NCBI GenBank assembly: GCA_030604885.1
Contig: JAUVUZ010000003.1
Coordinates: 111,603 to 175,602, forward strand
Source of the DNA: Alphaproteobacteria bacterium
Lineage (GTDB): Bacteria > Pseudomonadota > Alphaproteobacteria > Rhodospirillales > Rhodospirillaceae
Direction of reading: 5' to 3'
Length of the DNA stretch: 64,000 bases
In this document: positions 57,900 through 64,000 of the stretch, one piece after another
How positions within the stretch are numbered: position 1 is the first letter of the stretch
Layout: each line of letters begins with the position of its first letter
Position numbers and translations under genes: made by a program
The notes under the pieces: model-generated
Told to the model about the DNA's origin: nothing
The model's database searches: none
What the model saw: only the letters and a program-made list of their open reading frames with translations

Positions 57900-58862
57900 A
57901 TGAAGATCGTCGTTTCCGACTGCGACCACGCCAAAATGGACGTCGAGACCGCGGTGTTCGAGAAGGCCGGCCTTTCGTTCACCCACCTCGCCTGCAAGAC
58001 CGAGGACGACCTGATCGCCCAGTGCAAGGGCGCGGGCTCGGTGCTCAACCAGTATGCGCCGTTCACCCGCCGGGTGATCGCCGCGTTGGCGCCCGATCTC
58101 AAGCAGATCGTCCGCTACGGCGTCGGCGTCAACAACGTCGACCTCGCCGCCGCCACCGAGTTCGGCGTGCAGGTGTGCAACGTGCCCGACTACTCGATGA
58201 GCGAGGTTTCCGACCAGGCGCTGGCGATGATGATGGCGCTCACCCGCAAGGTGGTGCAGATGAACGCGCTCACCAAGTCGGGTACCTGGGACTACGCCAA
58301 GTCGATCCCGGTGTTCCGCCTCGAGGGCGCGACGGTGGGCGTGATCGGCCTCGGCCGCATCGGCCGGATGTTCTGTTCCAAGGTGCGCGCGCTCGGCTGC
58401 AAGGTGATCGGCTTCGACGCCTACTACAAGCCCAACGCGGCCGACGGCTCCGACTACATCGAGGCGGTGAGCCTCGAGGACCTCTACCGCCGCGCCGACG
58501 TGATCTCGGTCAACTGCCCGCTCACCGACGAGACCCGCCACATGGTGGGCGACGCCGCGTTCGCGCTGATGAAGCCGACCGCGTACGTCGTCAACGTGTC
58601 GCGCGGCGGCATCGTCGACGAGGCGGCCCTCGCCCGCGCCCTCGAAGCCAAGCGCATCGCGGGCGCCGCCCTCGACGTCGCCGAAATCGAGCCGCTGCCG
58701 GCGGATTCGCCGCTGCGCCGCTTCGACAACTGCCTGCTCACCCCGCACATGGCGTGGTACTCGGAGGAGGCGGGCCTCGAACTCAAGCGCAAGGTGGCCG
58801 AGGAATCGGTGCGCATGGTCAAGGGCGAGCCGGTCCGCTATCCGGTCAACAAGATCGCCTGA
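57900..58862 (+). CDS. D-2-hydroxyacid dehydrogenase (C-terminal-binding-protein-like)
   Basis: NAD-dependent dehydrogenase of 320 residues, third of its kind in the window. Nucleotide loop GVIGLGRIGRMF; catalytic Arg in NVSRGGIVDEAAL, Glu in AEIEPLPADS and His in LTPHMAWYSEE. The N-terminal part, SDCDHAKMDVETAVFEKAGL, is typical of the CtBP/phosphoglycerate-like subgroup. The gene is 18 bp after kduD and ahead of TRAP system 2. It probably reduces or oxidises a 2-keto sugar acid. Confidence 0.92.
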   Translation: MKIVVSDCDHAKMDVETAVFEKAGLSFTHLACKTEDDLIAQCKGAGSVLNQYAPFTRRVIAALAPDLKQIVRYGVGVNNVDLAAATEFGVQVCNVPDYSMSEVSDQALAMMMALTRKVVQMNALTKSGTWDYAKSIPVFRLEGATVGVIGLGRIGRMFCSKVRALGCKVIGFDAYYKPNAADGSDYIEAVSLEDLYRRADVISVNCPLTDETRHMVGDAAFALMKPTAYVVNVSRGGIVDEAALARALEAKRIAGAALDVAEIEPLPADSPLRRFDNCLLTPHMAWYSEEAGLELKRKVAEESVRMVKGEPVRYPVNKIA

Positions 58863-58871
58863 ACCGACGGC

Positions 58872-58891
58872 GGGGAGGCCCCGGCCTCCCC
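58872..58891. other. GC-rich hairpin before TRAP system 2
   Basis: Perfect 8-bp stem GGGGAGGC / GCCTCCCC with loop CCCG, 10 bp after the dehydrogenase stop, without T-tract. It may reduce read-through into the TRAP genes, whose binding-protein gene follows at 59001. Confidence 0.55.
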
Positions 58892-59000
58892 GACCCAACA
58901 AGAAACGACGCGCGGCGGACGCGGGGACTTCCGCCGGGGGGCGTTGCCGCCTCGAAATCATCGAAAAATTCAGACGGAACATCACTTTAGGAGACCCGAG

Positions 59001-59990
59001 ATGAAGTGGATGCACACCGCCGCGCTTGCGGGCGCGCTGGCCCTGGCGTTCAACGGCGCCGCCTTCGCCGCCGAGAAGACCGTGACCCTCAAGTTCGCCA
59101 ACGTCACCTCCCAGTCCGCCAAGGACGCGGGCAAGGTGTTCAAGGACGTGGCGGAGAAGGAATCCGAGGGCAGCCTCGTCATCAACCTCTTCCCCGACAA
59201 CCAGTTGGGCGACGACCGCGTGGTGGTCGAGACCACGGTGTTCGGCGACATCGACATTTCCGCCAGTTCCACCAGCCCGCTGGCGACGATGTTCCCCGAC
59301 CTCTACGTCTTCGACACGCCGTTCCTGTTCCTGAATTCGAGCCAGGCGTATTCCGCCCTCGACGGCAAGGCGGGCCAGGCGATCCTCAAGGGGATGGAGA
59401 AGAAGGGCCTCAAGGGCCTCACCTACTGGGAGAACGGCTTCCGCAACTTCACCGACAACAAGGTCGCGGCGAAGCGGCCCGAGGACGTGAAGGGCATGAA
59501 GATCCGCACCATGGAGAACGAGGTGCACCTCGCCGCCTGGACCGCCTTCGGCGCCAACCCGACGCCGATGGCCTTCACCGAGCTGTTCACCGCCCTCCAG
59601 CAGGGCACCGTGGACGGCCAGGAGAACCCGCTCGGCATCATCGACGGCAACAAGTTCCAGGAAGTGCAGAAGTACGTGTCGCTCACCCAGCACGTCTACA
59701 CCCCGTACATCGTGGTGATGAACCTCGACAAGTACAACAAGCTCTCCGACAAGCAGAAGGCCGCGATCGAGAAGGCCACCAAGGAATCGACCGAATTCCA
59801 GCGCAAGCAGTCGCAGAAGTACGAGGGCCAGATCCTCGACAAGCTGCGCAAGGGCGGCACCGTCGTCACCGAGCTTTCGGATGACGACAAGGCCGCCTGG
59901 CAGAAGCGCGTCGTCGACGCCAAGGTCTTCGACCGCGTGAAGTCGAAGATGCAGAACCCCCAGTACCTCGATCAGATGCTCGCGCGCTGA
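59001..59990 (+). CDS. dctP: TRAP transporter solute-binding protein, DctP family (system 2)
   Basis: Periplasmic binding protein of 329 residues. Signal peptide 1-23 (cut after AAFA). Core features are LKFANVTSQSAKDAGKVFKDVAEKESEG, MKIRTMENEVHLAAWTAFGANPTPMAFTELFTALQQGTVDGQENP, the last being the classical DctP fingerprint, with the conserved Arg for the ligand carboxylate. It differs clearly from the system 1 protein, so ligands probably differ. ATG 59001 follows TTTAGGAGA. A strong hairpin lies between it and dctQ. Confidence 0.95.
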   Translation: MKWMHTAALAGALALAFNGAAFAAEKTVTLKFANVTSQSAKDAGKVFKDVAEKESEGSLVINLFPDNQLGDDRVVVETTVFGDIDISASSTSPLATMFPDLYVFDTPFLFLNSSQAYSALDGKAGQAILKGMEKKGLKGLTYWENGFRNFTDNKVAAKRPEDVKGMKIRTMENEVHLAAWTAFGANPTPMAFTELFTALQQGTVDGQENPLGIIDGNKFQEVQKYVSLTQHVYTPYIVVMNLDKYNKLSDKQKAAIEKATKESTEFQRKQSQKYEGQILDKLRKGGTVVTELSDDDKAAWQKRVVDAKVFDRVKSKMQNPQYLDQMLAR

Positions 59991-60036
59991 TCGGTTTCCG
60001 GCCGGGGCCGGAGCGCCCCGACGCCCGTTCCAAGAC

Positions 60037-60062
60037 CCGCCGCGCGGACCCCCGCGCGGCGG
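60037..60062 (+). other. Intercistronic hairpin, TRAP system 2
   Basis: Perfect 11-bp stem CCGCCGCGCGG / CCGCGCGGCGG with loop ACCC, 47 bp after the dctP stop and 52 bp before dctQ. It lacks a T-tract and mirrors the structures after aapJ and the other dctP. Confidence 0.75.
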
Positions 60063-60114
60063 TGCGGTATCGGCTCCGGGCCTCCGCGGCCGTTCGACCC
60101 CTGGGGATACGATT

Positions 60115-60597
60115 ATGAAAATTCTGAAATTTCTCGACGATTATTTCGAGATGTCGGTGTGCATCGTGCTGATGTCGACGATGACCCTGGTGCTCGCGGT
60201 GCAGGTGTTCATGCGCTACGTCATGCAGTCCTCCCTCACCTGGTCCGAGGAGCTGGCGCGCTACATCTTCGTCTGGCTGATCTACATGGGCATCAGCTAC
60301 GGCGCCAAGATCATGAAGCACATCCGCATCGAGGCGGCGGTGCTGCTGCTGCCGCAGAAGGGCCAGCGCTACGCCGAGATCCTCGGCGACATCCTGTTCC
60401 TCGGCTTCGCCCTGTTCGTCGTCGTCACCTCGTGGGGCATCGTGCAGAAGCAGCTGATGCTGGGGCAGACCTCGCCCGCGATCCAGATGCCGATGTGGAT
60501 GCTCTATTCCGCGCCGATGGTCGGCTTCGCCCTCACCGCCGTGCGGCAGGTGCAGGCGATCGTCCATCGCGTCCGCCTGCTCGCCGGGGAGAACTGA
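60115..60597 (+). CDS. dctQ: TRAP transporter small permease, DctQ (system 2)
   Basis: Four-helix membrane protein of 160 residues. FMRYVMQSSLTWSEELARYIFVWLIYMGISYGAKIMKHIRIE is the DctQ signature. It ends 3 bp before dctM and completes the membrane complex with it. Confidence 0.95.
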   Translation: MKILKFLDDYFEMSVCIVLMSTMTLVLAVQVFMRYVMQSSLTWSEELARYIFVWLIYMGISYGAKIMKHIRIEAAVLLLPQKGQRYAEILGDILFLGFALFVVVTSWGIVQKQLMLGQTSPAIQMPMWMLYSAPMVGFALTAVRQVQAIVHRVRLLAGEN

Positions 60598-60600
60598 ACC

Positions 60601-61884
60601 ATGGTCAGCGCGGTTCTTCTCGGCAGCCTCGTGCTGTTCCTGGTGGTCGGCGTGCCGGTCGGCATCGCCATCGGCATCGCCTCGGCGGCGGCGCTGTTCG
60701 CGGGCGACACCCTGTCGCCCGGCTACGTCGCCCAGACCCTGGTGTCGAGCACCGATTCCTTCCCGATCATGGCGATCCCGCTGTTCATCCTCGCGGGCGA
60801 GCTGATGGGCGCGGGCGGCGTGTCGCGCCGCATTCTCAACGTCGCCTCGGTGTTCTTCGGCCGCATGGCGGGCGGGCTTGCCATCGTCACCGTGGTGGTG
60901 TGCATGTTCTTCGCCGCGGTCTCCGGCTCCGGCCCGGCGACGGTGGCGGCGGTCGGCAGCATGGTGGTGCCGACGATGCTGAAGAAGGGCTACTCCAAGT
61001 CCTTCACCCTGGCGTTGATCGCCACCGCGGGCAGCATCGGCGTGATCATCCCGCCGTCGATCCCGATGGTGATCTTCGGCGTCACCACCTCCACCTCGAT
61101 CAGCTCGCTGTTCCTCGGCGGCTTCGGCCCCGGCATGCTGATCGGCCTCTGCCTGATCGCCTACTGCCACTACGCCGCCAAGAAGAACGGCTGGCGCGGC
61201 GACGACGAGGCGTTCTCGTGGCCCCGCGCGCGCGCCGCGCTGGCGGACGCCAAGTGGGCGCTGCTCAACCCGGTGATCATTCTCGGCGGCATCTACGCGG
61301 GCATCTTCACCCCCACCGAGGCGGCGGCGGTGGCGGCGGTCTACGCCTTCGTCTGCGGCGTGTTCATCCACCGCGAGCTGAGCTTCCGCACCCTGGTGCA
61401 GCCGATCGGCCAGGCCTGCTCGACCACCGGCACGACGATGGTGATCCTGGGCTGCGCCTCGGCGTTCACCCGCATCCTCACCATCGAGCAGATCCCGGCG
61501 ATGATCACCGACTGGCTGATCGCGATCACCAGCAACGGCATCCTGATCCTGCTGCTGATCAACGTGCTGCTGCTGATCGTCGGCTGCTTCATGGACACCA
61601 CGCCCGCGATCCTGGTGCTGTCGCCGATCCTGATGCCGGTGGCGCTGTCGATCGGCGTCGATCCGGTGCATTTCGGCATCATCATGGTGGTCAACCTCGC
61701 GATCGGCTTCATCACCCCGCCACTGGGGATCGACCTGTTCGTCGCCGCGCGAATAGGACAGGCGCCGCTCGAGGTGGTGACACGCGGCATCGTGCCGTTC
61801 ATCGCGGTGATGATCGTGTGCCTGATCCTCGTCACCTACGTGCCGTCGATCTCGCTGTTCCTGCCGCAGCTGATCGGCAAATAG
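60601..61884 (+). CDS. dctM: TRAP transporter large permease, DctM (system 2)
   Basis: Twelve-helix sodium-coupled permease of 427 residues with PLFILAGELMGAGGVSRRIL, FFAAVSGSGPATVAAVGSMVVP, TAGSIGVIIPPSIPMVIFG and IGFITPPLGIDLFVAARI. It lies 3 bp after dctQ. A hairpin without T-tract follows at 61911-61938. Confidence 0.96.
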   Translation: MVSAVLLGSLVLFLVVGVPVGIAIGIASAAALFAGDTLSPGYVAQTLVSSTDSFPIMAIPLFILAGELMGAGGVSRRILNVASVFFGRMAGGLAIVTVVVCMFFAAVSGSGPATVAAVGSMVVPTMLKKGYSKSFTLALIATAGSIGVIIPPSIPMVIFGVTTSTSISSLFLGGFGPGMLIGLCLIAYCHYAAKKNGWRGDDEAFSWPRARAALADAKWALLNPVIILGGIYAGIFTPTEAAAVAAVYAFVCGVFIHRELSFRTLVQPIGQACSTTGTTMVILGCASAFTRILTIEQIPAMITDWLIAITSNGILILLLINVLLLIVGCFMDTTPAILVLSPILMPVALSIGVDPVHFGIIMVVNLAIGFITPPLGIDLFVAARIGQAPLEVVTRGIVPFIAVMIVCLILVTYVPSISLFLPQLIGK

Positions 61885-61910
61885 CCGCACCCGAGTCGCC
61901 ATCGGTTGCC

Positions 61911-61938
61911 GACGCCGCTCCCGCGAGGGGGCGGCGTC
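61911..61938. terminator. Hairpin after TRAP system 2
   Basis: 12-bp stem with one G-T pair, GACGCCGCTCCC / GGGGGCGGCGTC, loop GCGA, 26 bp after dctM. There is no T-tract; partial termination or mRNA end protection is likely. Confidence 0.55.
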
Positions 61939-61993
61939 GTGCGTTTGCGCGCCGCGCGGGTGGGGCGGAATCCGGGCCTGCACCCACCCCAAG

Positions 61994-62029
61994 GTTCCAC
62001 ATGGTGGGAGCATGCGTTTATAATTGACA
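61994..62029 (+). promoter_or_regulatory. iclR promoter with GTTCCAC-N3-GTGGG operator, copy 2
   Basis: A perfect TATAAT lies at 62019-62024 with a weak -35 (TCCACA, 61996-62001) 17 bp upstream. The motif GTTCCAC-N3-GTGGG (61994-62008) covers that -35 region. A perfect TTGACA at 62024-62029 overlaps the end of the -10 and might serve a second start. Repression by a protein bound to the motif is plausible; autoregulation is common in IclR proteins. Confidence 0.6.
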
Positions 62030-62092
62030 CCATTTGGACCCCTCCGTACCCTTCCCGCGAAGTCTTCAGAGAACCGTGGGAGGGTTCCGGCG

Positions 62093-62905
62093 ATGAATCG
62101 CAACACCGCGCTCGCCACCGACGACGACGGCGACCAACTCTCTGATTCGCAAAAGGTGATGGGCACGCAGACGCTGGTGCGCGGCCTCGCGCTGCTGGAA
62201 TGCGTGGCCGACGGCGTGTCGTACGTGAAGGGCATCTCGAGCCGCCTCGGCACCCGCCGCTCCACCACCCACCGCATGCTCTCGAGCCTGGTGGCGGAGG
62301 GGTATCTGCACCACGTGCCCTACCGCGGCTACACCCTCGGCCCGCAGCTCATCCGCCTCGGCGCCCGCGCCCTCGAGCAGCGGCCGGTGGTGGGCATCGC
62401 CCGGCCGCACCTGGAGGCGCTGGCGCGCCGCACCGCCGACACCGTCCACCTCGGCGTGCGCGACGGCACCCGCGTGCTCTACCTCGAAAAGATTCCCGGC
62501 ATGCGCGGTCTTGAAATGCGTTCGCGCATCGGCCAGCAGATGCCGCTCGCCCTCACCAGCCTCGGCAAGACGATGATGTTCGGCATGCCGAAGGACCGCT
62601 GGCGCGAGCTGTACGACGAGGGCCTGACGATGGTCTCGGGCGAGGCCCGCCCCCTGCCGTGGGCGGAATACGAACCGCAGCTGGAGGCCGCGCGGGTGCG
62701 CGGCTGGGCCTACGATTTCGAGGAGAACGAGCTGGGGGTGCGCTGCATCGGCGCCCCGGTGCACGACATTTCGGGCGCGATCGTCGCCTCGATCAGCATC
62801 GCCAGCCCGGTGTTCTACATGAGCGAGGACCGCATGGCCGAACTCGGCCCGCAGCTCCGCGCCACCGCCGACGCGATTTCGCGCGAACTCGGCTGGGGAT
62901 CCTGA
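62093..62905 (+). CDS. IclR-family transcriptional regulator (KdgR-like)
   Basis: Regulator of 270 residues. N-terminal winged helix: QTLVRGLALLECVADGVSYVKGISSRLGTRRSTTHRMLSSLVAEGYL. C-terminal effector domain with LGVRDGTRVLYLEKIPG, LTSLGKTMMFGMP and SISIASPVFYMSEDRM. ATG 62093 was chosen because GGGAGGG (62078-62084) precedes it; an upstream ATG at 62024 lies in the promoter. Gene context points to a sensor of KDG or a related keto-deoxy acid, as for KdgR. It is followed 17 bp later by the KDPG-aldolase-type gene. Confidence 0.93.
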   Translation: MNRNTALATDDDGDQLSDSQKVMGTQTLVRGLALLECVADGVSYVKGISSRLGTRRSTTHRMLSSLVAEGYLHHVPYRGYTLGPQLIRLGARALEQRPVVGIARPHLEALARRTADTVHLGVRDGTRVLYLEKIPGMRGLEMRSRIGQQMPLALTSLGKTMMFGMPKDRWRELYDEGLTMVSGEARPLPWAEYEPQLEAARVRGWAYDFEENELGVRCIGAPVHDISGAIVASISIASPVFYMSEDRMAELGPQLRATADAISRELGWGS

Positions 62906-62922
62906 GAGAGGGGAACGAATCC

Positions 62923-63594
62923 ATGGCTGTCGACCGTATGACCGTGCTCTCCGCGATGATGGGGCAGGGGGTGATTCCGGTGTTCTATCACCCGGATGTC
63001 GAGGTCTGCAAAAACGTCATCCAGGCGTGCGCCGACGGCGGCGCCAAGTGCGTCGAGTTCACCAACCGCGGCGATTTCGCCGACGAGGTGTTCCGCGCGC
63101 TGTCCCACCACTTCGCCAAGGCGGACCCAAGCGTGATCCTCGGCGCCGGGTCGATCGTCGACGCCCCCACCGCCGGGGCCTACATCCAGGCGGGGGCGCG
63201 CTTCGTCGTCGGCCCGCTGCTGAACCCGGACGTCGCCAAGGTCTGCAACCGCCGCAAGATCGCCTATTGCCCCGGCTGCGGCACCCTGTCGGAAATCGGC
63301 CAGGCCGAGGAACTGGGCTGCGAGATCGTCAAGGTCTTCCCCGGCTCCACCATCGGCGGGCCGGAGTTCGTGAAGTCCGCACTCGCACCCTGCCCGTGGA
63401 CCAAGATCATGCCCACCGGCGGCGTCGACTGCACCGAGGAGTCCCTCACCGCGTGGTTCAAGGCCGGGGTGGTGTGCGTCGGCATGGGCAGCAACCTCGT
63501 CACCAAGGCGCTGCTGGACGCCAAGGACTATAAGGGCATCGCCAAGCGCGTCGCCGACACCATCGCGCTGATCCACAAGATCCAGGGGAAGTAA
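62923..63594 (+). CDS. kdgA: KDPG/KHG aldolase family (2-keto-3-deoxy-6-phosphogluconate aldolase)
   Basis: Class I aldolase of 223 residues, last step of KDG breakdown to pyruvate and glyceraldehyde 3-phosphate. The Schiff-base Lys is in WTKIMPTGGVD and the general-base Glu in KCVEFTNRGD; the phosphate loop is VFPGSTIGGPEF. It is a little longer than Eda of E. coli (213) with extra helices at both ends. ATG 62923 follows GAGAGGGGAACG. It shares a transcript with iclR. The related enzyme DgoA (on 6-phospho-galactonate) cannot be excluded. Confidence 0.93.
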   Translation: MAVDRMTVLSAMMGQGVIPVFYHPDVEVCKNVIQACADGGAKCVEFTNRGDFADEVFRALSHHFAKADPSVILGAGSIVDAPTAGAYIQAGARFVVGPLLNPDVAKVCNRRKIAYCPGCGTLSEIGQAEELGCEIVKVFPGSTIGGPEFVKSALAPCPWTKIMPTGGVDCTEESLTAWFKAGVVCVGMGSNLVTKALLDAKDYKGIAKRVADTIALIHKIQGK

Positions 63595-63624
63595 CCCCCC
63601 GCCGCCCTCCCCCAAAACCCGTGG

Positions 63625-63644
63625 ATGCCCGCCTGCGCGGGCAT
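63625..63644. repeat. REP-like hairpin element
   Basis: Stem ATGCCCGC / GCGGGCAT with loop CTGC, in the context GTGG-stem-GACGA. Such elements are scattered between genes in many GC-rich alphaproteobacteria. It lies 31 bp after the aldolase stop and may also protect the transcript end. Confidence 0.7.
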
Positions 63645-63688
63645 GACGAGGGTGGGGAGCGGCGGGCGTACGCCCGGCTTTCCGACGC

Positions 63689-63795
63689 CGCCGCGCCCAC
63701 GGCTATCCGTCGAAGTCGCTCCCGCCCGTCGCCTCGGCCGGGCGAAACCAGACCGCCCCCACACCCATCGTCACCCCCGGCTCGACCGGGGGTCC
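63689..63795 (+). repeat. 107-bp direct repeat, copy 1
   Basis: Identical over its length to 63894-64000, offset 205 bp. It includes an internal hairpin CCCCCGG / CCGGGGG near 63774-63792 that resembles dispersed intergenic elements. Copy 1 is followed by CATGCC. Confidence 0.9.
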
Positions 63796-63893
63796 ATGCC
63801 TCCGCAGGCGCCGCCCTCGGCAGGCGATAAAAAAATCACCGCGCCAGAGGCCCGGTGATGGCGATTGCGCGGGGTGTGCCCGGTCCTGCGCGG

Positions 63894-64000
63894 CGCCGCG
63901 CCCACGGCTATCCGTCGAAGTCGCTCCCGCCCGTCGCCTCGGCCGGGCGAAACCAGACCGCCCCCACACCCATCGTCACCCCCGGCTCGACCGGGGGTCC
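63894..64000 (+). repeat. 107-bp direct repeat, copy 2, truncated by window end
   Basis: Perfect match to copy 1; the identity reaches the last base, so the true repeat unit may be longer and more copies may follow outside the window. Confidence 0.9.

Larger units (their letters stand above)
63595..64000. other. Repeat-rich non-coding tail of the window
   Basis: No gene is visible after the aldolase. It contains the hairpin at 63625-63644, a perfect 12-bp palindrome GGGCGTACGCCC at 63664-63675, two copies of a 107-bp repeat and a spacer of 98 bp with an A-rich stretch near 63829-63836. Short open frames here are products of the repeat. Confidence 0.8.

Noticed and set aside
62024..62092. Upstream ATG giving a 23-residue longer IclR protein
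   Set aside because: It overlaps the predicted -10 element and has no ribosome site, while ATG 62093 has GGGAGGG.
63597..63969. Short open frames on both strands in the terminal repeats
   Set aside because: They arise from the duplicated 107-bp element, lack ribosome sites and have no protein-like composition.
63595..64000. Possible CRISPR array in the repeated tail
   Set aside because: Only two long copies with a 98-bp spacer; repeat and spacer lengths are wrong, and no cas gene is present.

Overview
This is a GC-rich (about 70% by eye), densely coded stretch of chromosome from an alphaproteobacterium, most likely Rhodospirillales-like. That placement rests on the gene set (aapJQMP, a potFGHI operon, a globin-coupled chemoreceptor, Aer-like PAS proteins, DUF1810, PLD-VTT next to topoisomerase IB) and on codon use. 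It is an inference; no rRNA or tRNA gene was seen.

Layout. 1-2414: three tandem metQ-type methionine-binding proteins (the first cut by the window edge), closed by a clear terminator. 2537-6832: a coupled signalling operon of membrane histidine kinase, stand-alone receiver and REC-GGDEF-EAL protein. 6842-13406: a phage-derived island with a LexA/C2-like repressor running leftward (followed by a secreted ORFan, a small protein and a Gate-domain membrane protein) and, divergently, a small protein plus small and large terminase subunits, with no capsid, portal or integrase genes; a pentapeptide-repeat protein lies beyond. 13622-18120: a 987-residue membrane-anchored coiled-coil protein and a soluble globin-coupled chemoreceptor behind a CRP-type site. 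18123-21770: FAH-family hydrolase, universal stress protein, YqhD-type aldehyde reductase and a CDF metal exporter. 21752-23184: a small plastic region with three copies of a 35-bp repeat, an AT-rich foreign mini-gene, an internally deleted gene copy, an HxlR regulator and a SnoaL-like protein. 23212-26467: MarC, an ABC exporter pair and a phosphoesterase.

26649-37686 is transport and taxis: the general amino-acid transporter aapJQMP behind a sigma-54 promoter match, two Aer-like PAS proteins with a separate MCP, and the polyamine transporter potFGHI. 37754-49142 is mixed metabolism: a PanE-type reductase, a methyltransferase, a TDT/SLAC1 transporter, a carbamoylase/OPRT pair, PLD-VTT and topoisomerase IB, a hydroxyacid dehydrogenase, an aldo/keto reductase, DUF1810 and BON proteins.

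49794-63594 is a catabolic cluster for 4-deoxy-uronates (products of pectin or other uronate-polymer cleavage). Two TRAP transporters import sugar acids. KduI and KduD turn 5-keto-4-deoxyuronate into KDG, KdgK phosphorylates it, and a KDPG-aldolase-type enzyme gives pyruvate and glyceraldehyde 3-phosphate. Two 2-hydroxyacid dehydrogenases, a zinc alcohol dehydrogenase and an IclR regulator accompany them. A shared motif, GTTCCAC-N3-GTGGG, lies upstream of the first TRAP operon and on the iclR promoter. The last 400 bases are non-coding and repeat-rich, with a 107-bp perfect direct repeat running off the window end.
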